The notes: generated by a model not told the origin, from the letters alone. DNA of 64,000 nucleotides from Novosphingobium sp. PC22D (GCF_002556635.1 NZ_MWMO01000001.1:496001-560000), one strand, 5' to 3'. Positions 1-7,243 are shown, numbered from the stretch's first letter. Made by a program: numbers and translations.

Positions 1-383
1 TTGCCGATCGTCGAGACGGTCACGTCGATGCGCTGGCCGGGCTTGGCGAAGGCGGGCAGGTCGGCGGTGATCATCACCGCGGCCGCGTTCTTGAGCCCCG
101 GCTGCACGCCCGGCGGGAGCTGCAGGCCCATCCGCCCGGACACGCCGCGCATCGCCTGCGTCAGGTATTCGAGGTTGTCGTCGCCGGTGCCGGGCAGGCC
201 CACGACGATGCCATAGCCGGTGAGCTGGTTCGAACGCACACCCTGGAACTGGCCGAGGTCGCGCACGCGCTCGGCATGCGCGGCCGGAGCGTAGAGCACG
301 AGGCCGATCGCGCCGAGGCAGGCGAGCACGCCGATCTCGGCGGCATCGAGGCTGCGCAGCAGACGGTTGAGAAGGCGGATCAT
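1..383 (-). CDS. flgI: Flagellar P-ring protein FlgI, N-terminal part (cut by window edge)
   Basis: FlgI forms the periplasmic P-ring around the flagellar rod. About 127 N-terminal residues are present and the 3' end lies outside the window. A basic start and hydrophobic signal segment ending near APAHAE are followed by the family's opening motifs RVRDLGQFQGVR, GYGIVVGLPGTGD and GLQLPPG, which are characteristic of mature FlgI. The ATG at 383 lies 11 bp after the flgH stop, so it is the last visible gene of the leftward flgBCDEFGHI operon. Exported through Sec. The identification is secure; only completeness is unknown. Confidence 0.93.
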   Translation of the reverse strand, partial: MIRLLNRLLRSLDAAEIGVLACLGAIGLVLYAPAAHAERVRDLGQFQGVRSNQLTGYGIVVGLPGTGDDNLEYLTQAMRGVSGRMGLQLPPGVQPGLKNAAAVMITADLPAFAKPGQRIDVTVSTIG

Positions 384-394
384 GCGCTTGGCCC

Positions 395-1099
395 CTAGAA
401 CGGCGAAATCAGGTTGAAGAACCGGCCGAGCCAGCCCTGCTTCGAGGCCCGCTGGAGCGCGCCCTTGCCCGAGTATTCGATCTGTGCGTCGGCGATGCGT
501 GAGGAGGCCACCGTGTTCTCCTGGTCGATGTCGGCCAGGCGCACGATCCCGGAGAACCGGACCCATTCGTGTCCCTGGCTGAGCAGCATCTGCTTTTCTC
601 CTTTGACCAGCGCGGTGCCGTTGGGGCGGACCTCGGCGATGGTAACGGCGAGCGTCGCCGTCAGCGAACTGGTCTGTCCGGCAGTGCCCGATCCCTTGAA
701 CGACGAGGAACTCGAGGCTTTAAGCGCGTCGGGGCTGAGAAAGGAGAACGGGCCGGTGGCCGGGGGGACGAGGCCGATGGCGCCGTCCTTGCCGTTCTTC
801 GAGCTGACCGATTTGGCCGCGGTGGTGTTCTCGATCAGCAGGATCGTCACCGGATCGCCGACGCGGCGCGCGCGGTTGCCCTCGTAAAGCGCGGCGTAGC
901 CGGCCGAGGCCTGGAAGATCGAGCCGTTCTGCGGCGGCGCGGCGGGAGCAGGAGCGGGCAGCGCCGGCTCGAAACCCGAAAGCTCGTCCTTCTTGCGCGC
1001 CTCGGCCTCGCCCGCGAGCACGGCGCTGATCGCGGCGGCGGCGAGCACCGCGCCGATCGCGCGCGCGAAGGGGCGCGGAAGGGAGAGCCAGGCGATCAC
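395..1099 (-). CDS. flgH: Flagellar L-ring protein FlgH lacking a lipobox cysteine
   Basis: FlgH builds the outer-membrane L-ring bushing of the flagellum. The 234-residue product has the family core (SIFQASAGYAALYEGNRARRVGD, then DPVTILLIENTTA around residue 80) and the C-terminal region GIVRLADIDQENTVASSRIADAQIEY, broken here only as motifs. The N-terminus is a signal peptide ending about AEA-R, but no cysteine occurs anywhere in the protein, so the usual lipid anchor of FlgH is absent. The ATG overlaps the flgG stop by 4 bp, which fixes the start. Length is normal for FlgH. It is either an unlipidated variant or a lineage feature. Confidence 0.92.
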   Translation of the reverse strand: MIAWLSLPRPFARAIGAVLAAAAISAVLAGEAEARKKDELSGFEPALPAPAPAAPPQNGSIFQASAGYAALYEGNRARRVGDPVTILLIENTTAAKSVSSKNGKDGAIGLVPPATGPFSFLSPDALKASSSSSFKGSGTAGQTSSLTATLAVTIAEVRPNGTALVKGEKQMLLSQGHEWVRFSGIVRLADIDQENTVASSRIADAQIEYSGKGALQRASKQGWLGRFFNLISPF

Positions 1100-1884
1100 A
1101 GCGTCTGGTTCGCGTTGCGCAGCATTTCGTCGACCGCGCTGATCATCTTCGAGTTGATCTCGTAGGCGCGCTGGGTCTCGATCATGTCGACGAGTTCCTC
1201 GACGATGTTGACGTTCGAGCCTTCGAGCATGCCCTGACGGATGTTGCCGCGGCCGCCTTCGCCGGCGATGCCGATCTGGGCGGCGCCCGAAGCGCCGGTC
1301 TCGAGCAGGAAGTTGTCGGCCGCCGCCTGGAGCCCGCCGGGGTTGGCGAAGCTGGCGATGGTGATCTGGCCGAGTTCGTTGGATTCGGTCTGCCCCGCGA
1401 TCTGCGCCGAGACAATGCCGTCGTCCGAGATCGAGATCGCGGTCGCGCCTTCGGGAATGGTGATCGGCGGCTGGACGACGTAGCCCTGCGTCGTCACGAG
1501 CTGGCCCTCGGACGAGCGGGTGAAGTTGCCGGCGCGGGTGTAGCCGAGCTGGCCGCCGGGTAGCGCCACCTGGAAGTAGCCGTCGCCGTCGAGCGCGAGG
1601 TCCAGCGAATTTCCGGTGGTCTGCAAGGTGCCCTGGGTGGCGATCCGGGTGGTCGACTGGACGCCCACGCCGGTGCCGAGGTTGAGCCCGGTGGCATAGG
1701 CCGTTTCGGTCGAGGACTGCTGCCCCGCGACCCGCGCGTCCTGATAGGCGAGCGTGGCGAAGTTGGCGCGGTCGCGCTTGAAGCCGGTCGTGCCGACATT
1801 GGCGAGATTGTTCGCGATGACGCGCATCCGCGCGTCCTGCGCCTCGAGCCCGGTGCGGGCGACGTGGAGGGCTGAACTGGGCAT
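1096..1884 (-). CDS. flgG: Flagellar distal rod protein FlgG
   Basis: FlgG makes the distal rod that crosses the periplasm. The 262-residue protein (typical length about 260) starts with the rod/hook N-terminal signature ALHVARTGLEAQDARMRVIANNLANVGTTGFKRDR. It has the central LDLALDGDGYFQVALPGG motif near residue 100 and ends with the amphipathic heptad helix EELVDMIETQRAYEINSKMIS characteristic of axial proteins. It is secreted by the flagellar type III apparatus, so no signal peptide is expected and none is seen. It lies 13 bp after flgF and overlaps flgH by 4 bp, indicating translational coupling. Confidence 0.95.
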   Translation of the reverse strand: MPSSALHVARTGLEAQDARMRVIANNLANVGTTGFKRDRANFATLAYQDARVAGQQSSTETAYATGLNLGTGVGVQSTTRIATQGTLQTTGNSLDLALDGDGYFQVALPGGQLGYTRAGNFTRSSEGQLVTTQGYVVQPPITIPEGATAISISDDGIVSAQIAGQTESNELGQITIASFANPGGLQAAADNFLLETGASGAAQIGIAGEGGRGNIRQGMLEGSNVNIVEELVDMIETQRAYEINSKMISAVDEMLRNANQTL

Positions 1885-1897
1885 CTAGAATCCTTTC

Positions 1898-2641
1898 TCA
1901 GGCATCGAGCCGCATCAGGCGCGACGAGCCCTCGTCGAGCTCGCGCGCGGTTTCGACCAGCTTGGTGCGCAGGTCGAAGAGGCGCTGCGCCTCGATCATC
2001 TCGACGAGTACCTCGCTGGGGTTGACGTTCGACTGTTCGAGGGCTCCGGAAATCACCCGGGCATCCTCGTTAACCGGCAGCACACCGCCGCCGGGCACGC
2101 GGAACACACCCGCCAGATCCTTCTCGACCCGGGTTCCGGCGGTGCTCACCAGCTTGAGCCGGTCGATCCGCTGGGGCGGCAGGTCCGGGGTGGCGGGGTC
2201 TGAGACCATGACCCCGCCGTCGGGTGCAATCGAAACGATGGTGGCGGGCGGGACCGTGATCGGCCCGTTGTCGCCGAGCACGGGCAGGCCCTCGCCGTTC
2301 TGGAGCAGCCCCGAGACCGAGACCGCGAGGTCGCCGCGCCGGGTGTAGGCCTCGCTGCCGTCGATCGACTGGACCGCGAGCATCGCGTCGCCCTGCATGG
2401 CGACGTCGAGATCGTGTCCGGTCTGGGTCAGCGAGCCTTCCTTCATCAGCGCGCCGCGCACTTCGGCCCCGCTCATCGCGCGGACCTGAAGCTGCGGTCC
2501 CTCGAGCGTCATGGGAGTCGTTTCGAGGACTTCGGCGCGAAAGCCGATCGTCTGCGCGTTGGCCATGTTGCTCGCGATCATGCGTTCGCGGGTCATCGAG
2601 GCGTTCATCCCCGACAGCGCGGTGTAGATCAGGCGGTCCAT
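1898..2641 (-). CDS. flgF: Flagellar proximal rod protein FlgF
   Basis: FlgF is a minor proximal-rod subunit. The product of 247 residues begins LIYTALSGMNASMTRERMIASNMANAQTIGFRAE in family style, with the Asn-Asn of related rod proteins replaced by Ser-Asn. It has the LDVAMQGDAMLAVQ block around residue 85 and the C-terminal helix VLVEMIEAQRLFDLRTKLVE. Position between flgE and flgG matches the standard flgBCDEFGHI order. The gap from flgE is 27 bp, enough for its own ribosome site. FlgF is distinguished from FlgG by this order and by the less conserved N-terminus. Confidence 0.92.
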   Translation of the reverse strand: MDRLIYTALSGMNASMTRERMIASNMANAQTIGFRAEVLETTPMTLEGPQLQVRAMSGAEVRGALMKEGSLTQTGHDLDVAMQGDAMLAVQSIDGSEAYTRRGDLAVSVSGLLQNGEGLPVLGDNGPITVPPATIVSIAPDGGVMVSDPATPDLPPQRIDRLKLVSTAGTRVEKDLAGVFRVPGGGVLPVNEDARVISGALEQSNVNPSEVLVEMIEAQRLFDLRTKLVETARELDEGSSRLMRLDA

Positions 2642-2668
2642 CTCGGGCTTGCTCCGTCAGGGCGCGGC

Positions 2669-3484
2669 TTAGCTGCGCAGCTGGATGATCGTCTGCGAGA
2701 TCTGCGTCGCGGTATCGATCGCCTTGGCGTTGGCCTGGAAATAGCGCTGCGCGGTGATCAGGCCGACGAGTTCCTCGGCGATGTCGACGTTCGAGCGTTC
2801 GAGCGAACCCGAAAGCAGGCTGCCGTAGAGCCCCGATCCGGGCTGGCCGTAGGTCGCCGCGCCCGACTTGCCGGTCGCGACCCAGCTCGAGTTGCCGAGC
2901 TGCTTGAGCCCGGTCGGCGCCAGGAACGAGGCGAGGGCGACGCCGCCGATCGGCGTGTTGGTGCCGTCCGCGTAAGTCGCGATCAAGGTGCCGTCGGTAT
3001 TGACCGTGGCGCCCGCGAACTCCGAGCCTGCCGCGTTGGTTGCCGGAATCTGGGCATCGGCGGGCGCGCCGGTGGGGTCGACCACGCCAGCGGCATCGAC
3101 CGGGAAGACCTGCAGCCGGTTGCCCTGTCCGTTGCGGATGAAGCCGTTCTCGTCGATCGTGAACGAGCCCGCGCGGGTGTACTGGACCTGGGCCGAGAGC
3201 GGCGAGACGGTGGTGAAGAAGCCGTCGCCGTTGATCGCGAGGTCGAGCGCGTTGCCGGTCTGCTCGACGGGGCCGAGCGAGAACTCCTGCGTGATCGCCA
3301 GGGTGCGCGAGCCGATGCCCTGCGTCAGGCTGGGGTCGGTCAGGATCGAGACGGCCACGATGTCGGCGAACTCGACCTTGCTCTTCTTGAAGCCGCCAGT
3401 TTCGGCGTTGGCGATGTTGTTGGCGGCGACGTTGAGGTTGGTCTGGGCGTTCTTGAGCCCCGTGAGCGACGTATAGAAGGACAT
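2669..3484 (-). CDS. flgE: Flagellar hook protein FlgE, short form
   Basis: FlgE polymerises into the flexible hook. The 271-residue product is much shorter than enterobacterial FlgE (about 400), suggesting that an outer hook domain is reduced or missing. It keeps the N-terminal motif TSLTGLKNAQTNLNVAANNIANAETGGFKKS, the GNALDLAINGDGFF block near residue 85, and the C-terminal helix EELVGLITAQRYFQANAKAI. It follows flgD by 3 bp, in keeping with the hook-cap/hook pair. A short FlgG-like rod protein is the alternative, but the position directly after flgD favours hook. Confidence 0.88.
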   Translation of the reverse strand: MSFYTSLTGLKNAQTNLNVAANNIANAETGGFKKSKVEFADIVAVSILTDPSLTQGIGSRTLAITQEFSLGPVEQTGNALDLAINGDGFFTTVSPLSAQVQYTRAGSFTIDENGFIRNGQGNRLQVFPVDAAGVVDPTGAPADAQIPATNAAGSEFAGATVNTDGTLIATYADGTNTPIGGVALASFLAPTGLKQLGNSSWVATGKSGAATYGQPGSGLYGSLLSGSLERSNVDIAEELVGLITAQRYFQANAKAIDTATQISQTIIQLRS

Positions 3485-3487
3485 GAC

Positions 3488-3835
3488 TTAGTTCTCCTGC
3501 GAGGAAGTGGTCTGCGCCGCGGCCGCCTGGGCCGAGATCAGGACGTCTAGCTTGGCGGAAATGGCGGCGAGGGTGTCGGTGAGCTCGGCGTTGCCGTCGA
3601 GCTTCTCGGAGATCTGCTTGAGCGTATCGCCCATCTCGGTGGTGCCGGCGAGCGAGGAGAACTGCGCCATCTGCGCGAGCATGTCCTTCTGGTCGACCGG
3701 ATCGAACGGGTCCTGGTTCTGGATCTGCACCGTCATCAGACGCAGGAAGTCGCCGCTGCCGAGCGAGGCGAACCCCGACTTCTGTACCGTGCTGGGCGTC
3801 GCGGCGCCGGAAGCGCCTACCGTGTCAATCGTCAT
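3488..3835 (-). CDS. flgD: Hook-capping scaffold protein FlgD, minimal form
   Basis: FlgD is the temporary cap needed for hook subunit assembly. Only 115 residues are present, against about 220 in enterobacteria, so just the conserved N-terminal scaffold region remains. It shows SGDFLRLMTVQIQNQDPFDPVDQKDMLAQMAQFSSL, here cited as motif, which is the FlgD signature (DFLxLLxxQLxNQDPxxP). The Ig-like and FnIII-like C-terminal domains are absent, and the tail is Ala/Gln rich. The start overlaps the end of flgC by 4 bp. Identification rests on the motif plus position between flgC and flgE. Confidence 0.9.
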   Translation of the reverse strand: MTIDTVGASGAATPSTVQKSGFASLGSGDFLRLMTVQIQNQDPFDPVDQKDMLAQMAQFSSLAGTTEMGDTLKQISEKLDGNAELTDTLAAISAKLDVLISAQAAAAQTTSSQEN

Positions 3836-4245
3836 TTGAGCCTCATCGTGTCGAGCATGAGCTGCTTGGCGGTGGAAAGCGCTTCGACCAGGTTCTGGTA
3901 CTGGCGCGCGGAATCGAGCATCTCGATCATCTCGGCGTTCTCATCGACGGGCGCCTGCCAGATGTCGCCGTTGGCGTCGGCCAGCGGGTGGTCGGGATTG
4001 TGCTGGCGGATCGGCGCGGCATTCTCGCGCACGACCTGCTGGACGTTGACCGTGGCGAGACCCGAGGCCTGGTCGAGATCCTCGGCGAAGACCGCGCGGA
4101 TCGGACGGTAGGTGCCTTCCTCGCTGCCCGAGACGGTGCCCGCGTTGGCGAGGTTCGACGCCGCGGCGTTCATTCGCACCATTTGCGCGGACATGCCGCG
4201 CTGGGCGAGGTCGAAGATCGTGTAGGGTGCGTCGGCCATGCTCAT
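3832..4245 (-). CDS. flgC: Flagellar proximal rod protein FlgC
   Basis: FlgC is a proximal-rod subunit. The 137-residue product (usual length 135-140) has the axial-protein N-terminus FDLAQRGMSAQMVRMNAAASNLANAGT, a central PIRAVFAEDL stretch, and the C-terminal ENAEMIEMLDSARQYQNLVEAL helix typical of FlgC. Its ATG overlaps the flgB stop (ATGA) and its own stop overlaps the flgD start. An internal Met three codons downstream is an alternative start. Secretion is by the flagellar export gate, so there is no signal peptide. Confidence 0.93.
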   Translation of the reverse strand: MSMADAPYTIFDLAQRGMSAQMVRMNAAASNLANAGTVSGSEEGTYRPIRAVFAEDLDQASGLATVNVQQVVRENAAPIRQHNPDHPLADANGDIWQAPVDENAEMIEMLDSARQYQNLVEALSTAKQLMLDTMRLK

Positions 4246-4589
4246 TCACCCCGGATCGCGCGGGTCAGCGTGTCGACACGGCCGCGAATGAAATCGAGCG
4301 TCGCGGCATAACCGACCGCGTTCTCGGAGAAGGCGAGCTGTTCGTTTTGCAGTTCGACGGTGTTGCCGTCGAGCGCGGGCATCACCGGCGTGCGATAGCG
4401 CATGGAGCGCGCGGCCGCGTCGTCGATGCCGGCCCCGCCTTCGCTGGCCTGCAGCGCGGCGGCGAAATCGATGTCGCGCGCCTTGTAGCCCGGCGTCGCG
4501 GCATTGGCGATGTTCGACGCGAGAACGCCCATGCGCTGCGAGCGCAGCTCCAGCGCGGTCCCGTGTATGCCGAAGATGCCTTCACTCAT
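4242..4589 (-). CDS. flgB: Flagellar proximal rod protein FlgB
   Basis: FlgB is the first gene of the leftward rod/hook operon and encodes a proximal-rod subunit. The reading frame is open further upstream, but the ATG at 4589 is chosen because it starts directly with GIFGIHGTALELRSQRMGVLASNIANAATPGYKARDIDF-type family sequence, and because the sigma-54 promoter at 4648-4664 lies just upstream, which would be inside any longer version. The resulting 115 residues match small FlgB proteins. The C-terminus shows the FSENAVGYAATLDFIRGR region. Confidence 0.92.
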   Translation of the reverse strand: MSEGIFGIHGTALELRSQRMGVLASNIANAATPGYKARDIDFAAALQASEGGAGIDDAAARSMRYRTPVMPALDGNTVELQNEQLAFSENAVGYAATLDFIRGRVDTLTRAIRGE

Positions 4590-4647
4590 GTCCGAGTGCT
4601 CCGTTGGTTGCCTTGTCGAGCGCCGTGCAGGCGCGCAGGCCGGTATC

Positions 4648-4664
4648 AGCAAGTCGCGTGCCAA
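4648..4664 (-). promoter_or_regulatory. Sigma-54 (RpoN) promoter for the flgB operon
   Basis: Read on the minus strand the site is TTGGCACGCGACTTGCT, an essentially perfect match to YTGGCACG-N4-TTGCW with the required GG and GC dinucleotides 10 bases apart. The predicted start is about 12 bases past the GC, near 4638, leaving a leader of about 49 bases before flgB. Its position in the divergent flagellar intergenic region supports function. Confidence 0.88.
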
Positions 4665-4703
4665 TTGCCGATCCGGTGCGATTATGCGGTCCCCGGCGGC
4701 GCA

Positions 4704-4725
4704 TTCCGGCAAGCGCTTGCCGGAA
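4704..4725. promoter_or_regulatory. 22-bp perfect palindrome, likely enhancer-binding-protein site
   Basis: TTCCGGCAAGC followed by its exact reverse complement. The centre is about 77 bp upstream of the predicted flgB start site, where NtrC-type activators of sigma-54 (FlbD or FleQ in flagellar systems) usually bind. A partial copy, CGGCAAGCGC, occurs at 7166-7175 upstream of the other sigma-54 promoter, although inside flgN coding sequence. The identity of the activator is an inference. Confidence 0.55.
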
Positions 4726-4748
4726 GCGGCAAATGTCGTCCGGCAGAC

Positions 4749-4774
4749 TGAAAGCATGCGCGCGCCGCCGTTCT
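4749..4774 (+). promoter_or_regulatory. Weak candidate FliA (sigma-28)-type promoter
   Basis: TGAA, 14 bases, then GCCGTTCT. The same -10-like octamer and spacing occur before flgM (6494-6519). The spacing is one short of the enterobacterial TAAA-N15-GCCGATAA and the last half of the -10 differs, so this is tentative. It would place a start site about 30 bases before the ATG at 4813. Confidence 0.28.
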
Positions 4775-4812
4775 TCGATGTCTGGCAAATCCCCCTGGAG
4801 TTCATTCCCGCC

Positions 4813-5466
4813 ATGCTTTCGCAGTCTCACATCGAGGTGGTCTCGGCCCTGATCGTGGTCGGCGGCACCCTGCTCGCCACCATCCTGCGCTGCGGCCTTG
4901 CCGATACGCGCAAGGCGCTTCGCGTGCTGGCGCGGCTGCCCCGCCGTCGTTTCGACGCCGAGGGCACGCGCGCCGAACTCGCCGCGCAGATCCGCGAGAT
5001 CCGCCAGGACGGCCTGATCCGCGCCGAGGCGCATCAGTTCGACGACCTCGAGTTCGACGAGGCGACCCGCGCGCTGATCGGCACGCGTTCGGTCGCCGCG
5101 CTCCACGCCGCGCACCAGCGCCATCGCGCGCATCGGATAGAGGTGAGCGAGCAGGCCGCCCAGGTCCTCGCCCAGGCGGCGGAGATGGCGCCGGTCTTCG
5201 GGCTTGCCGGCACGCTCATTTCGCTCAGCCAGTTGCGTGTCGACGGCGCCAGCACCGACCTTACCGGCGCGATCGGCATGGCGGTGCTGACCACGCTCTA
5301 CGGCCTGCTGCTCGGCAACCTGGTGCTCACCCCGCTTGCGCGGATGATCGAGCGCGCCTCCGCCATGGAGGAGGACGAGCGGCAGAAGCTGGTCGAATGG
5401 CTCGCCGGCGAAGTCGCCACGGAAGTGCCGGGCGGGCGCCACGGCGAAGCGGCCGCAAGGGCATGA
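4813..5466 (+). CDS. MotA/TolQ/ExbB-family proton-channel protein in the flagellar cluster
   Basis: This 217-residue membrane protein has three predicted helices. One is at residues 8-28, followed by a long charged cytoplasmic stretch. Two more contain MAPVFGLAGTLISL (about residue 135) and MAVLTTLYGLLLGNLVLTPLA (about residue 160), the paired motifs of MotA, TolQ and ExbB channels. True MotA has four helices and about 290 residues, so the layout is nearer ExbB/TolQ. The frame is open upstream. The ATG at 4813 is preferred because it starts just before the first helix; ATG 4756 is possible. Its stop overlaps the next gene, a small ExbD/MotB-like partner. A torque-generating or ring-assembly role is inferred only from location. 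Confidence 0.7.
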   Translation: MLSQSHIEVVSALIVVGGTLLATILRCGLADTRKALRVLARLPRRRFDAEGTRAELAAQIREIRQDGLIRAEAHQFDDLEFDEATRALIGTRSVAALHAAHQRHRAHRIEVSEQAAQVLAQAAEMAPVFGLAGTLISLSQLRVDGASTDLTGAIGMAVLTTLYGLLLGNLVLTPLARMIERASAMEEDERQKLVEWLAGEVATEVPGGRHGEAAARA

Positions 5467-5945
5467 TCGCCCGCTCGGGGACCGGCTGGCAGGTCATGCT
5501 GGCCGACCTGTCGCTCATCCTGTTCATGGTGACCGCCGCGGTGCTCGCGAAGCGGCCCGAGGTTCCTCCGCCGGTTCCGACCCGCCCGCAGGCGGACTTG
5601 CACGCCTCCGAGCAGGCGGAGCCGCTGGCGGTGTGGATCGCCGCGCCGGACGCGCCGGGCCTCGACGAATGGCTCGCCGCGCAGCCCGCCGACGCGCGCC
5701 AGCAGCTTACCGTCACCGCGTTCTATACACCGGGCGGGCAGGCGCGCGCGCTCGCCGAGGCCGCGCGGATCGTCGCGGCGGCCGGGCCGGGCGCGGAGGC
5801 GGCGCGGATCGTGATCGAGCCCGGCGCGGGGCCGCCGCGCGCCGCCATCGCCTTCGACGTACCGCCGGGTCTGGCACGCGGTTTGCGTGACGAACTCGCG
5901 AAGACGGCGGCATCGCCGCCCGCGCCAACAAAGGATCGACCATGA
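5463..5945 (+). CDS. MotB/ExbD-like single-pass membrane protein
   Basis: The 160-residue product starts at an ATG overlapping the upstream stop. It has one N-terminal transmembrane helix, MLADLSLILFMVTAAVLA, with an aspartate at its beginning in the position of the proton-carrying Asp of MotB and ExbD. A proline-rich linker follows, then a region (about residues 85-125) faintly like an OmpA fold but without the peptidoglycan-binding signature. It is therefore much shorter than MotB (about 300). Pairing with the ExbB/MotA-like gene and with flgA downstream suggests a two-component proton-driven unit working with the flagellum or envelope. No closer assignment can be made. Confidence 0.6.
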   Translation: MIARSGTGWQVMLADLSLILFMVTAAVLAKRPEVPPPVPTRPQADLHASEQAEPLAVWIAAPDAPGLDEWLAAQPADARQQLTVTAFYTPGGQARALAEAARIVAAAGPGAEAARIVIEPGAGPPRAAIAFDVPPGLARGLRDELAKTAASPPAPTKDRP

Positions 5946-6448
5946 GCATCACCGCCGCCATCGCATTGGCCGCCTCCACGCCCTTCGGCACGGCCTTTCC
6001 GGCCTCCTATGCCGATCTCGATGCTATCGACCGAGCCGTCGCGGGCTTCACCGGCGCGCCGATCGGCGAAACCGGCGGCGCCACGGTGCCGGTCGACCGG
6101 CGCTTGCGGCTGCGGCCCTGCGCCAACCCGCTCGCGCTCTCGTGGCGCACGCAGGGGCGCGAAAGCGTTGTCGTCCAGTGCCCCGATCCGGGCGGTTGGC
6201 GGCTCTTCGTGCCCGTGAGCCGGCCCCTCGCGGGCCCCTCGGCAGTCCCCGCGATCAACCGCGGCGACGCGATCTCGCTGGCGGTGCGCGGCGACGGGTT
6301 CACCGTCTCGCAGCCGGGCGAGGCGATGGAATCCGGTGCGGTCGGCGCCTGGATCCGCGTGCGGCCCGCCGCTGGCGGGCGCGGCGGCGGCGACCCGATG
6401 CGCGCGCAGGTCGTGCGCCCCGGCCTCGCGGCCCTGCCGCTGCCCTGA
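5942..6448 (+). CDS. flgA: Flagellar P-ring assembly chaperone FlgA
   Basis: FlgA is a periplasmic chaperone that helps FlgI subunits form the P-ring. The 168-residue product has a short hydrophobic N-terminus, then GGATVPVDRRLRLRPCANPLALSWR and, in the SAF-like C-terminal part, PAINRGDAISLAVRGDGFTVSQPGEAMESGAVGAWIRVR (given as motif locations, residues 95-140). This matches the conserved FlgA core ending in a Gly/Arg-rich segment. The ATG overlaps the previous stop by 4 bp. It is on the opposite strand from its client flgI. Identification is good despite generally low conservation of the family. Confidence 0.87.
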   Translation: MSITAAIALAASTPFGTAFPASYADLDAIDRAVAGFTGAPIGETGGATVPVDRRLRLRPCANPLALSWRTQGRESVVVQCPDPGGWRLFVPVSRPLAGPSAVPAINRGDAISLAVRGDGFTVSQPGEAMESGAVGAWIRVRPAAGGRGGGDPMRAQVVRPGLAALPLP

Positions 6449-6493
6449 AGAAGCTTGCCGGGGCCTGCGGCACGAATTTGCCGCCGGCCTGCT

Positions 6494-6519
6494 TAAAAAG
6501 TTTTCCGCATTGCCGTTCT
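6494..6519 (+). promoter_or_regulatory. Candidate FliA (sigma-28) promoter for flgM
   Basis: TAAA, 14 bases (containing AAGTTTT), then GCCGTTCT, in the only gap in this part of the cluster. The -35 side is a good match and GCCG is kept, but the rest of the -10 is not. flgM is a classical FliA target, which makes the location sensible. A separate GGCACG-TTTGCC stretch at about 6469-6483 has the wrong spacing for sigma-54. Confidence 0.4.
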
Positions 6520-6550
6520 CGGTTCCGTAGATGCACCAAGGAGCGGCGAA

Positions 6551-6862
6551 ATGCCACCTATCGAAGTGGGACGGACGGAGGCGGTCAGGGCGATCAGCTC
6601 GGCTCTGACCCGCATGGAATCCGCCGGGAAGACTCCGGCCCGGCAGACCGAGACGGTCGCGGCGGGCAACAAGCCTGCGGCAGCGACGGTGGAAGCAGGC
6701 GCTGCGCTCGATCCGGGTCAGCCGCCGGTCGATTTCGAGCGCGTGCAGACCATCCGCAAGGCCGTCGAGACCGGCAACTATCCGCTGATCCCCGCGAAGA
6801 TTGCCGACGCGATGATCGCGGCGGGCGTAATGCTGAGGAGCCCCAGCCATGACCAGGCCTGA
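6551..6862 (+). CDS. flgM: Anti-sigma-28 factor FlgM
   Basis: FlgM holds FliA inactive until it is exported through the finished hook-basal body. The 103-residue product has an unstructured Ala/Thr/Gln-rich N-terminal half and a C-terminal part VDFERVQTIRKAVETGNYPLIPAKIADAMI, the FlgM signature (IRxAIxxGxYxxxxxxIAxxM). The leader of about 30 bases carries AGGAGCGG before the ATG. The 3' end overlaps flgN by 14 bp. fliA, its target, is 3.4 kb downstream on the same strand. Confidence 0.92.
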   Translation: MPPIEVGRTEAVRAISSALTRMESAGKTPARQTETVAAGNKPAAATVEAGAALDPGQPPVDFERVQTIRKAVETGNYPLIPAKIADAMIAAGVMLRSPSHDQA

Positions 6863-7181
6863 ACTGCACGAGACCCTGCGGCAGATGCTTGCCGTGCTTG
6901 AGGCGGAACGGCAGGCGCTTGCCGGTCTCGATCTCGATGCGATCGTGGGCGCGACCAACGACAAGACGCGTCTTTGCGGCACGCTCGACGCCGTCGCCGA
7001 CTTCGATGTCGACGAGGAATGCCGCGGCATGATCGACGCCGCCAAGCGGCTCAACGAGATCAACCGGCAAGTGCGAAACCTCGTCGCCGCCAATGTCAGC
7101 GCGCGGCTCAACGCACTCACCGGCGGTCAGCCGCTCTACGACGCGGGCCGGCGCTACGCGGTCGTCGGCAAGCGCGCCTGA
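6849..7181 (+). CDS. flgN: Flagellar export chaperone FlgN-like protein
   Basis: FlgN-type chaperones bind the hook-filament junction proteins FlgK and FlgL before export. The 110-residue, largely helical protein has the pattern LLxxExxALxxxDxxAIxxxxxxKxxLxxxL at residues 12-45 and a second long helix near IDAAKRLNEINRQVRNLVAANV. The family has few fixed residues, so the call leans on size, helical character and the flgM-flgN order, which is common in proteobacteria. The start overlaps flgM, implying coupled translation. Confidence 0.8.
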   Translation: MTRPELHETLRQMLAVLEAERQALAGLDLDAIVGATNDKTRLCGTLDAVADFDVDEECRGMIDAAKRLNEINRQVRNLVAANVSARLNALTGGQPLYDAGRRYAVVGKRA

Positions 7182-7243
7182 TGCCTTCCCAGCGCGCGCC
7201 AGACGGGCGCGCCTGGGAGACCTTCTCCCGTTGCGCAGCCGGA

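Noticed and set aside
6465..6485. GCGGCACGAATTTGCC as a third sigma-54 promoter before flgM
   Set aside because: The GG and GC dinucleotides are nine bases apart instead of ten and the first T is missing, so it is unlikely to be used.
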